Shown: positions 1 through 7,939 of the stretch, in pieces | How the letters are laid out: each line of letters opens with the position of its first letter | Numbering within the stretch: the first letter of the stretch is position 1 | From: UBA6263 sp049305865 | Lineage (GTDB): Bacteria > Patescibacteriota > Gracilibacteria > Absconditabacterales > Absconditicoccaceae | Assembly (NCBI GenBank): GCA_049305865.1 | Contig: JBAQPP010000015.1 | Coordinates: 1-10,272 of the forward strand | Length of the DNA stretch: 10,272 nucleotides | Direction: 5' to 3' | Position numbers and translations under genes: made by a program | The notes under the pieces: model-generated | The model's input: the letters and a program-made list of their open reading frames with translations, nothing else | Database searches by the model: none | Told to the model about the DNA's origin: nothing

Positions 1-243
1 CAACTATTTCTAATGATAAGATTTCTGATAAATGCTATAGTAGTTATGGGAATACCATTTCTGATTGTATACATAGCTATACGACTTAATGTTATTGAGT
101 CTAAGGTTGTATGATACGTAATAGCGATAAGTGTTGTAGTATTGTTATTTTTGATGGCATATATCAATGCTATTATTGAAGCATTTTTTATGACATATCG
201 ATATAAAGTTTATAAAAGCATTACAGAAGAAGCAAAAAAATAG
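1..243 (+). CDS. C-terminal end of an integral membrane protein (5' partial)
   Basis: The frame is open from the left edge to a TAG at 241-243 and gives 80 residues once the TGA at 112-114 is read as glycine. It holds two strongly hydrophobic stretches (about residues 8-27 and 37-62) separated by a short polar loop (IRLNVIESK), followed by a basic tail ending in SITEEAKK. This is the usual shape of the last two helices of a polytopic membrane protein with a cytoplasmic tail. The ending (aromatic-rich last helix, then a short charged tail) loosely recalls YciC/DUF975-like membrane proteins, but that is only an impression and I do not recognise the family. The stop codon lies 6 bp from the convergent alaS stop, so the two transcripts must terminate inside or against one another. 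Confidence 0.75.
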
Positions 244-249
244 AAAATA

Positions 250-1830
250 TTATTTTACGAAATGTAAAAATACTCATTCGTATTTTTTTACATCTATTAC
301 TTCCAATCTTTCTCAGGAATCCAAAATTATAGTTCATATATCTCCATTTTGTCATCAAGATTCTGCATAGAAAGGACTAGAATCAAATACTAGAATCCTT
401 TGACCGTTTACATCGAAGTCTTTTAGCAATTTGGGATTATCTGAATTTAGATTTTTATATCATAAAAACTTTGTCGCTGATAATCATGCAACATGTTTAC
501 CCCGATCAACATCTATTGTAAATTTATCTTTAGATCATTTACGTGATCTATCTTGTTGTAGTTGCATTTCTTGTTGAAATCAATCTTCATCTATCTGGAA
601 TCAATTTTCTTTTGCTATCTCCTTAGTAAGTTCCAATGGGAATCCAAAAGTATCGTAAAGCATAAATGCGTCTTTTCAAAGTATTAATTTCGTCTTTGAA
701 TTCTTTTCTAAAATTTCACTTAGCATTCTTTGTCAGTTATCAATTGTCTTTTGAAATTGGATACATTCTTTTTGAAGAGTGTCTGATATAGTTTGAATAT
801 CTATTTTAAGATCGAAATTTGTAGATATACTCGAACAGATATTTGTAAAAAGTTTTTTAAGATCAGATTCAGATAATTTTTCTAAGGAAATTAAGCTGTA
901 ATACATCCTCCTAATAAGTCTTCTAAGTACATATCCCCTACCCTCGTTAGAAGGATTGATACCGTCTTTTATCATAAAAAATGATGTCCTAATATGGTCA
1001 GAAATTATTCTAAACTTTTTTTCATTCCCAATATATTTTAGTTTTAAATATTTTTCTATCTCCTTTAAAATATAATCAAATATATCAGTATCGTAGACTG
1101 AATCCTTAGACTGTAAAACTTTACACATTCTTTCAAATCACATTCACGTGTCTACGTTTTGATTGTCTAATTTAGTAAGTTTTCAATCTTCAGAACGATA
1201 ATATTCCATAAATACATTATTTCGCACTTCAAGCCGATTATCTTCATCTGTTCATGGGTTGGAATCTTGTGGCGGTAGCTTAGATTTTCATACTCGATAA
1301 AAGATTTCTGAATCTGGACCACATGGTCATACTGGTCATGGACTTCGTCGATTATTTTTTGCTGGCAGATAAGCTATCCTATTTGATGGTAAATATTTTT
1401 TCCAATATCATGCACTTTCTTGATCTATAGGAGATCAATCATCTCATTGGAAAACTGTTGCCGCTAGTTTTTCTGGATCAAATCCAAGTACATCTACAAG
1501 GAATTCTCGACTCCAATCTATAGAATCTTTTTTGAAATAATCTCAGAGTGATCGATTTCACATCATTTCAAAAAATGTAAGGTGACTGGCATCCCCTACT
1601 TCATCTATATCTACGGTACGAATACATTTTTGTATATTAAAAAGCCTGGTTCACAAAGGATGTTTTTTACCACTTAAATATGGAATAAGTTGCTGCATTC
1701 ATGCAATATTGAACATAGCTGTACTTTCTTTTCATCAGATTAATGACGCTTCAGGAAGATATTTATGATTTTTGGATCATCGAAATTCGTTCCATTTGGA
1801 TCTAAGTTCTAGTCAGGATATTTTTTTCAT
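250..1830 (-). CDS. alaS: Alanyl-tRNA synthetase, short form lacking the editing and C-Ala domains
   Basis: Charges tRNA-Ala with alanine in the cytoplasm (class II synthetase). With TGA = Gly the frame gives 526 residues without interruption. The class II core is unmistakable: NIAGMQQLIPYL (41-52), QKCIRTVDIDEVG (67-79), TFFEMMGNRSLGDYFK (85-100), PVGPCGPDSEIF (166-177), VDTGMGFERM (226-235), then SDHIR and EGRGYVLRRLIRR, DTFGFPLELTKEIA and, near the end, FYAESGGQNGD (487-497). About 30 glycines are TGA, many at invariant positions. The start is fixed by an in-frame TAA directly before the ATG (1831-1833). Bacterial AlaRS is usually about 870 residues. Here the protein stops at FLHFVK, just where the editing domain begins, so the editing zinc motif and the C-Ala region are missing. 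No continuation exists in the next 250 bp, which encode another gene on the opposite strand. It could be a natural minimal enzyme or one half of a split enzyme. Confidence 0.95.
262..293. terminator. Possible bidirectional terminator between convergent genes
   Basis: An inverted repeat with arms ATGTAAAAATAC (262-273) and GTATTTTTTTACAT (280-293, two extra T) encloses a 6-base loop. The A-run on one side and T-run on the other give a U-rich 3' arm in both directions. It lies inside the last codons of alaS, just past the stop of the plus-strand membrane gene. A second short inverted repeat (TTTTAC/GTAAAA, 253-269) overlaps it. The stem is very AT-rich, so its strength is uncertain. Confidence 0.4.
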
Positions 1831-1870
1831 TTATAAAAAATTTGTATTTAAATCAGCCTCAAAAATATAG

Positions 1871-1900
1871 ATTTTATGGTTGTTTGCAAGTTAGAGTAAA
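1871..1900 (-). promoter_or_regulatory. Candidate sigma70-like promoter for alaS
   Basis: On the minus strand, TTTACT (1895-1900) and TAAAAT (1871-1876) are separated by 18 bp, about 40 bp upstream of the alaS ATG. In such AT-rich DNA, matches of this quality occur by chance. The rest of the 117-bp gap (1831-1947) shows no gene and no convincing terminator for the upstream gene. A GAGG lies about 25 bp before the ATG, too far to act as a normal ribosome binding site. Confidence 0.3.
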
Positions 1901-1947
1901 ATTTTTATTGAAAATAATATATGTATTAAATATTTTAATAATCGAAA

Positions 1948-2637
1948 TTATCATTTTAATAAACGGCCACTAAATCCATAACTTTTACCACCAGTATCAT
2001 GATTCCATTTATCACTTTTAAAGTCTGCGTCACCACCTCCAGCTAACCATATACAAGAACGTTTATTAAAATTTCCAATTTTATTACCACGCGGAATATA
2101 ATAACCAGAAAGTTGATTGTTCTTTATATCTGCATTGTAAAAATCATTATACTGTGGACTATTTTCTCATGGATTACCCGCCAATAAAGTTAACTTTGGG
2201 GGAGTAGGTAAATATCTTTTTTCTAAAGTTTTTCTTGAGCATCTTTTATATTTACAAGCCTCAAAAACAAAAGCATCGTATGTAATAAATATTTGTTCAC
2301 CCTGACAAGGACCTTCTAAATATTCCATAATATCTCAATCTGGATTGACTTTTACTTTGATTATTCATCCATCATAAAGATTTATTTCTTGCTCATCCTT
2401 CCATCAAATACTATCTATACGAAAAGTATCTTCTTCAAATTCTGGGATCTTTTCTTTTTCATTGGATTCTTGTGACTGGGTTGTTTCAGTTAGACTTTTT
2501 TTATCTATAAGATATCGGATAAGTTTCTCTTTTATCTTATCAGAAATAGATTCTAAGTTCCTTATAGCCACTATATCTTTGGCTATTTTATGTCTTAGAT
2601 CTTTATTCTCTAATTTTTTAGGATCTATTTCTATCAT
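1948..2637 (-). CDS. Hypothetical protein with charged helical N-terminus and Cys/Gly-rich C-terminal domain
   Basis: With TGA = Gly this is a 229-residue frame from ATG 2637 to TAA 1948-1950. There is no signal peptide or membrane segment, so it is probably cytoplasmic. Residues 1-50 are Lys/Glu/Ile-rich and predicted helical. Residues 51-72 form an acidic, Ser/Gln/Glu-rich linker. Residues 75-229 look like a globular domain rich in Gly, Tyr, Asn and aromatic residues, with four cysteines (GPCQGE, EACKYKRC, RSCIWLAGGG) and an unusual ending, KSYGFSGRLLKG. The ending IWLAGGG...KSYGFSGRLLK has the feel of a repeated-paralogue surface or FISUMP-like C-terminus, but I cannot assign a family. It is transcribed separately from the upstream cluster: a terminator and a good promoter lie between them. 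It may run on into alaS. Confidence 0.8.
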
Positions 2638-2646
2638 GATGATTAC

Positions 2647-2661
2647 ATCAATTAAATTGAT
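2647..2661. repeat. Perfect inverted repeat just downstream of the promoter
   Basis: ATCAAT-TAA-ATTGAT is a perfect 6-bp inverted repeat with a 3-bp spacer. It lies 10 bp upstream of the ATG of the 229-residue hypothetical gene and immediately downstream of its predicted -10 box, so it would sit at about the first transcribed bases. It could be an operator half-site pair or a small 5' hairpin; AT-rich chance is also possible. Confidence 0.35.
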
Positions 2662-2668
2662 TAATATA

Positions 2669-2696
2669 ATTATAACTAAGTTAGTCTATTTTACAA
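2669..2696 (-). promoter_or_regulatory. Sigma70-like promoter for the 229-residue hypothetical gene
   Basis: On the minus strand, TTGTAA (2691-2696) and a consensus TATAAT (2669-2674) are separated by 16 bp. Transcription would begin near 2662, about 25 bp upstream of the ATG. It sits directly after the terminator of the upstream cluster, which supports an independent transcription unit. It is the best promoter match in the window. Confidence 0.55.
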
Positions 2697-2716
2697 ATTT
2701 ACAAGCAAATTTACAA
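2694..2716. repeat. Two 11-bp direct repeats, 12-bp period, abutting the -35 box
   Basis: CAAATTTACAA occurs at 2694-2704 and again, identically, at 2706-2716, with one base between the copies. The first copy overlaps the predicted -35 hexamer (2691-2696). About one helical turn between copies is typical of sites bound side by side by a regulator, or of an UP-like AT element. The function is inferred; the repeat itself is visible. Confidence 0.4.
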
Positions 2717-2730
2717 ATAAATTTTGATTT

Positions 2731-2757
2731 AAAAAAAATCCCTATTTATTATAGGGA
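2731..2757 (-). terminator. Rho-independent terminator of the amidase/wecG/PP2C-like cluster
   Basis: A perfect 7-bp stem, TCCCTAT (2739-2745) and ATAGGGA (2751-2757), encloses a 5-base loop. Read on the minus strand it is followed immediately by eight T (2731-2738). It begins 21 bp past the TAA of the 680-residue membrane protein. This is a textbook intrinsic terminator and it closes the minus-strand cluster. Confidence 0.85.
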
Positions 2758-2778
2758 CTTTGGTGGTAGAAATTATGA

Positions 2779-4821
2779 TTATTGGGTCTTTGGTACTGTG
2801 TTTGTATTTTTTATATTGTCTATAAATTCGTATAATTTAACCTTATTTACTCAATCATTTGAAAGGATATATAATTCTGGTCTCTCTCATGATATTTCTG
2901 GTACATCCACGTCTATAACCTTGTTATTATCTAATGCGAATGTCATTCTAAACATATAATATAGACTATAGCTTGAACTATATGATTCATTAGTTTTAAC
3001 TGGACGAGATTCATAAACCGTGAAAGTTTGATTGGTCTTATCAAATAAATATACATATTTTGAATTTAATTTTGCTATTACTTTTACATTGTTTGAATAT
3101 ATACTTGTAACTTTATCTCATCACATCATAGGTACTTCGCGTATACTGAGTCGATTTGAAGCAGGATCTCTCCATAATTGATACAATTTACCATTTGCTC
3201 GAGTAAGGAATGTAGCATCTATAGCAAAACTAGAAAAATCTCAATATCATGAAGCAAATTTTACTCAAGATGCCAATGCTACAGAATAATTTTGTCATCA
3301 TTGGAATATAGATTGAGATCATAATGTATTGCGATATCTAGTGACAAAAAGTCATCATATACCCAATGAAGGTTGAAATACATATAAGTTAGCCTTACCA
3401 TAAACAGCGACTCATCATATACGAGATGGGAATCAATCTGTTGTACTTACTGTTTCCATACCAGCTTTTGTAACCAAGTATAGACTTCATTTATTACTAA
3501 AACAATATAATCAATTTCTAAGTAAACTTATTGAACATCAGTTGATAGTATCTGTAGAAGTATAATCTATAAGCGTTCATCTCATTCAGTCGTTGAGAGC
3601 TCATATAAGTGCAGCTTTATTTCATGCTATCATCATATCTTTCTCTGCAGCTATGGATGTAGGTACTCATAATTTAGAATTTTCTATAGATGAAAAAGTT
3701 AGAATTTTTGTTTTTTTATTCATAGCTGGATCATCCAATTTTGATAGACTGGTAAGATATATAATATTGAATCAAGCATAATAATCAGCTTGTAAAATTT
3801 TCTTAAGTTGGATAATGTCTTCTACTCGTTTTCATTTGGTTTGAAGCGTATCCATTTTTTGTAGTATCTCATTGTATTTTATTCATTTTTGATCGGATGT
3901 AGGATCCATTGCTTTGAATAGATAGATGTCTTTTTTGATATCATCTATAGAGATATCAACTACTGCTCAAGATTGTGTAGTGAAAGAACTACTGTTCTGT
4001 TTGAGTAATTGGGTCAACACACTATAAAGCAAAAATAATACTACCAATGCTAAAACCAAAACCGTGATATGATATTTATTTGAAAAAAAAGCGTCTTTAA
4101 GTTTCATAAGTTTAGAATTTGCCAATCTATTTTTGAGCTTTTCGTCAATTAAAGATTTTTTTGGCATAGCTCAGTGTATATGGTAATAAGCCATAAATCA
4201 TATAGCTTCTTTTTGGATTCTAGTAAGAAGTAATTGCTCCATAAAATCTAATAAATCACTCTCTTGAGATTCTAATATTACCTCGACTTCTTTGAGATCC
4301 TGATCATCTAGAACGTCAGATATTTTGGTTCATACATATATTATTTCATCATTTTTTTGAATATCTCATTCTACAAAATCAGAAAAAAGGTCAACTTTTG
4401 CTCTATTATCTATTCAATTGTGAAGTGAATAATAAACCTTACTATCTCTAAATATCATAATAGTAACGTCTCATATCATAGATGCCATAAAAACAGCATC
4501 TGAAATAATCTGGATATATCATTTTATTTCAAACTTTTCAACATCACGAACTTTTTCTGCAAATAATTTTAATTTTGTATTTAGAGATTCTAATCATGTT
4601 TCAAGATTGGATTTGATATTATCCATATCATTTGTTTCTTGGTTACATACCTCTATAAATTCTCACAAAAAATCCTGAATAAGATCTTTTTGATAATCAA
4701 TAAACTTTGTTTCTTCAAACAAAACAGAAGCTTTGATCTGCATACCATTTGTCAGAGTCTCTTTGAAAGAAAACAGATTCTCTTCTTCTAAATAATTAAA
4801 TTTTTGTTCCTTTATTTGCAT
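2779..4821 (-). CDS. Membrane protein: degenerate PP2C-like cytoplasmic domain, one TM helix, large external domain
   Basis: A single 680-residue frame once TGA is read as Gly (ATG 4821, TAA 2779-2781). Residues 1-215 form a soluble domain. The segment around 100-175 (SDAVFMASMIGDVTIMIFRD, then VDLFSDFVEGDIQKNDEIIY) resembles the second half of PP2C/PPM phosphatases, where VGDSRAYL is followed by a 'GDxLLLxTDG' strand. The N-terminal DGMGG metal motif is not visible, so catalysis is doubtful. A basic linker precedes a strong transmembrane helix at about 251-271 (ITVLVLALVVLFLLYSVL). The remaining 400 residues are beta-rich, with repeated short motifs of Tyr-Leu-Val/Phe strands and Gly turns (LYLVTKAG, LYVFQP, LYQLWRD, VYLFDK) that suggest a beta-propeller outside the membrane. 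The gene is third in the cluster, 113 bp after the glycosyltransferase. It may be a sensor or scaffold. Confidence 0.75.
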
Positions 4822-4949
4822 GGAAAGACGTAAAAATATTAAAGTCCCTAGGCTTGGGATGAACTATTGAAATGGTAAACAATTAATCCAATAAATTTAT
4901 AATCAGATTTACATTTGTCTATAAGTATAAATTTTTAATCTTTTTTCAA
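4822..4949 (-). promoter_or_regulatory. 113-bp spacer before the PP2C-like gene; weak promoter and hairpin candidates only
   Basis: The minus strand carries TTGAAA (4944-4949, in the end of the glycosyltransferase gene) and TACTTA (4922-4927), 16 bp apart, which could be a weak internal promoter. Closer to the next gene is a 4-bp stem (TCCC/GGGA, about 4845-4859) followed by a loose T-rich stretch, which could attenuate read-through. Neither is strong. No ribosome binding site is visible before the ATG at 4821. Confidence 0.2.
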
Positions 4950-5765
4950 TAGCAAGTACTTAAAAACATATTTAAAACAAGACAATGAGTTAATCACTTT
5001 ACTTAAATTCCTCTTGGGATCTGTAATAAGTCTCCATAGTCGTTCAAGTTTAATTTTCCTAACTATTCTTGGAGCTCTTTTTTGTACTCATGCCCAAAAA
5101 TCAAATAATCATCATGTATTGATAACTATCAAATTATGATCTTTTATTTCTTGTAAATTATCAGCTGTCCATAGTTCCTGTCTGGGTGATTTGGGTGTAG
5201 ACATAGCAACAAGTAAGATATTTATTGTGTCTTGATATCAATTCAAAGCTTCTTTTACATTTTGTCGATTCAATTCACAAAATCATTTTTTATTATTGAA
5301 TTTTGAAAATCAATCTTGAATATATATAACATTATATCATTTATAAGAGATATATTCTTTGGATTTTTCTAAAAACTCTGGAGTCGTACCAAACATTAAT
5401 AAACATATTTTCTGGTTACCAAATTTTGTTTTGATATATTCAAGAAAATATGGTACAAAATCAGTTCAATTTAAGTTATTCAACCAATATATTGAAGATT
5501 TTACTTTATGAAATAGTCTAGCTAGGAAATAGAACATCTGGAGAGCTATACCATCAGGAAAAAGAAAATCTGATTTTAAAAGAATTTTTTTATAGTCTTT
5601 TTGTGTATTTGTTTTTTTGCGTTTGCTAAATAATTTTTGAGCAACTATAACTGCAAAATAAATAAAATTAACTATAGCGAATCAATTCTTTTGGTATTGA
5701 GAGACTATCTGTTCGCTGGCTTGTTGTGGATTTCATTTAAATAATTTTTCCAATATCGAATGCAT
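4935..5765 (-). CDS. wecG: WecG/TagA/CpsF-family glycosyltransferase (GT26)
   Basis: Members of this family transfer a sugar (ManNAc, ManNAcA or similar, from UDP) to a lipid-linked acceptor on the cytoplasmic face of the membrane, an early step of surface polysaccharide or teichoic acid synthesis. With TGA = Gly the protein is 276 residues, slightly longer than the usual 240-260. The family signature is complete: FLFPDGIAL with the expected catalytic Asp (D71), NGTDFVPYFLE (100-109), LVAMSTPKSPRQELW (185-199), and the C-terminal block TGGLFDFWAG (217-226), KRAPR (229-233), LERLWRLITDPKR (240-252). The Gly-Gly of TGG and the Gly of WAG are TGA codons. The tail is basic and hydrophobic, as in TagA, where it attaches the enzyme to the membrane. 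It starts 15 bp after the amidase stop, so the two are probably co-transcribed. The donor and acceptor cannot be told from sequence; the symbol names the family only. Confidence 0.92.
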
Positions 5766-5780
5766 TTGAGTAATAATTTA

Positions 5781-7802
5781 TTAAAAGGATTCTATCTTTA
5801 TTCATGGATAGTAATATTGTAATATCTGTTGATATGTCCATCATTTTTTTGCTCGATACTCTGCTCACTTACCACTCATACCTACTCAATGTCATGCAAA
5901 GTCCTTACATTTTGCAGTGTCTAGATTACTTATCAAATACGGAGTATCTGTCCATCATCGTTTTTCTTGGGCAGAATAAGTAAATCATGGAGAACAATTA
6001 AAATATGGTAATATGGGTATATATCCGTCAAATGTTGTTAATAAATTTTTTGTAGCGACAAGAGCTTTGGGTCGTTTTAAAAGTGTAATTTCTGCTCATG
6101 CTCATACATATTTTTGAAATACATCTGGACTATCTACTGCTGTATAGTCTGATCAAGATGGAATATTTGGATGTATATTTTTAAGATAAAAAAGCGCATA
6201 AGATTTGGATATCATTGCCATGACTTTATTTTTTTCTATACTTTCTCAGTCATTTGTCTCTACAATTCATTTTAGATAGTCAGCAAATAATAATGTATTT
6301 ATCACTGCAAATTTATTAGATTGTTTTCATCTTGTATTTCTAACTTCTTGGGGTTTGATTAATATTGTTCATCTAAAACTATTTCGAGGTTTGGAATAAT
6401 AAGACTTTCTCTTGTAATTTTTGAACATTATCAGATCTTTTGAGCTAGTTATTTTTAGTGAATTTCATGTATAAATATTTGATCATATAACCAATACTAA
6501 CTGTTCATTAACTATAGAAACAGTTCATAATGGAGATGTATATTGATTTCAATCTAGATCAAAACTACATGTTCATAAACATCAAATTTGGTAACCAGTA
6601 AAATTAAATGTAAGCTCATATAATAAAACACTTATATTTCAAGCCAACAATTCTTTTGCTTCTTGTAGTGAAACTTTATATGTAATCTTGGAAGATGGTT
6701 TGGGAATAGATTTTTTTGTAGAATATTTTTGCTTCATCTGTTTAATAGATTTTTGCATCTGATCGCGTAGTTGTATAGCTCAAGTATATGTAAGTTCAGA
6801 TTTGATTTCTCATTTACTAGTAATGTATGAAATTAACTTATCAGAAATCGGACTAGCACCAGAAGTAGAAATGGAACTGTCTGATGGATAACTATTTAAT
6901 CATTTAGATACTTGTTGTCTAATCTGAGGTAATAGATTATAAAGATTAGTTCATGGACAAGCGGTATTACCAGCATCCTTGTGTCAAGCTATAGCATATC
7001 ATTCTGAATCTTGTACATATGGAAATAGATCAGGATCTTTTTTGGTTGCTACCTTATCTTCATGATACATTACTTTGGAAGTCGGATTAATATTATATTT
7101 TTTAGCGAGTGCTGTAAGTAATTTTGTCAAAGAACTAAGAGTTCATGTAGAGACTTTTTGCTCATTAAAATTTCACAATACACTAACTCATACACTTGAG
7201 GAATTATTTCGTTTGTCATGTGCTCATATCACTCATTCCCCTCATGCTCTTCATTCATATATATTACCAAATGGATCTATGAGGAAATTGTATCATATAT
7301 CTCATCGTCATCTATTAACAGTATGATATTTATAAATATCTTGAATTTTTTTGATAGCAGCTCAAGTAGTTAGGATTCAAGATGAATTTTCAGCCGTATG
7401 GTGAACTATAAGTTTTGTTTTAGTATTTTTGATGCTCTCAGTCCATTTTAATCTTTTACCAGAATAATATTGGTTATATTTATCTGCTGTAGACTCATTT
7501 GGATAATTGGATATCAGATAATTATTTGCAACTTCTAACTGATATTCACTTCTTCTCTTTTCTAGATAAGCATCAAAATCAACCTCTTTAAGTTCATTCA
7601 GATATGCTTCTTTACTGGCTTGTATTCAAGATGTAGTTACAGTTCATGAATAATATCTAAGAGATTCATTTGCTCACCATTGTTGACGAGTAATGATATT
7701 TATTCATGGTAAATTCCAATCAACAGCGAATCAATATGAACAAAAAAATACTCACAAAAATACAATAAAAAAATATTTTACAAAATTCTGATTTATTCCC
7801 AT
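5781..7802 (-). CDS. Secreted bifunctional cell-wall hydrolase: PGRP-type amidase fused to SpoIID/LytB-like domain
   Basis: A 673-residue frame with TGA = Gly. Residues 1-26 are a signal peptide (hydrophobic core 8-20, likely cleavage after SYGFA). Residues about 128-300 are an amidase_2/PGRP domain that would cut the bond between MurNAc and L-Ala in peptidoglycan: LIVHHTAENS (131-140), IGYNFLIDPFGNIYEGRAGG (169-188), GAHD, VSVLGNFNE, and GHKDAGNTACPG (273-284). The expected zinc ligands are present: H134, H274 and C282, with the usual 8-residue H-to-C spacing, plus Y171. After a Ser-rich linker, residues about 370-673 match SpoIID/LytB: FRGTILI (476-482), INTLLFADYLKGIVE (501-515), KVMAMISKSYALFY (526-539), then GHGVGMSGKGAEYRAKKGW (637-655) and ILQYYYPG (660-667). 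SpoIID domains cleave glycan strands stripped of peptides, so the fusion could do both steps. The first in-frame upstream stop is 33 bp before the ATG. It is the first gene of the minus-strand cluster. Confidence 0.93.
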
Positions 7803-7939
7803 AATATATTTGTATTTATTAAATATGTTTGATATTTATATATAAATGTAGTAAAAATTCAAAGGATAAAAAAGTTGAAACTTGATAGTAGAAAGTTAAA
7901 AGTAATTAAACATTTATAATTTATAATTTCACATTTATC
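7803..7939. promoter_or_regulatory. Divergent intergenic region between the amidase and PHP genes
   Basis: This 137-bp, very AT-rich gap must hold the promoters of two divergent genes. On the plus strand there are two overlapping-phase TATAAT boxes (7915-7920 and 7922-7927) upstream of the PHP ATG at 7940, but no good -35 at the right distance; TTGAAA (7875-7880) and TTGATA (7882-7887) are too far away. If either box is used, the leader would be under about 20 bases. On the minus strand the run TTTATATATAAATAT (about 7829-7843) could supply a -10 for the amidase. Related motifs AAAGTTGAAA and GAAAGTTAAA (7872-7900) are noticeable. No Shine-Dalgarno precedes either ATG. Confidence 0.4.

Noticed and set aside
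2462..2959. 165-codon plus-strand open frame
   Set aside because: It crosses the start of one minus-strand gene, a promoter, a terminator and the end of another minus-strand gene. Its translation has no family likeness.
3593..3781. 62-codon plus-strand open frame
   Set aside because: Antisense to the continuous frame of the 680-residue membrane protein; no own start signals.
3967..4167. Separate small membrane protein beginning MPKKSLID
   Set aside because: With TGA = Gly the frame is open on both sides, with no stop between 4821 and 2779. The ATG at 4165-4167 is an internal Met before the transmembrane helix.
250..4821. Pseudogene decay or frequent sequencing errors as the cause of many in-frame stops
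   Set aside because: Only TGA interrupts the frames, never TAA or TAG, and always at sites where Gly fits. No frameshifts are needed in any gene.
4845..4859. Terminator after the glycosyltransferase gene
   Set aside because: Only four base pairs with a mismatch and a loose T-rich tail; too weak to call, mentioned only as a possible attenuator.
7075..7326. 83-codon plus-strand open frame
   Set aside because: Antisense to the amidase catalytic domain (YNFLIDPFG...GAHD), whose motifs are decisive for the minus strand.
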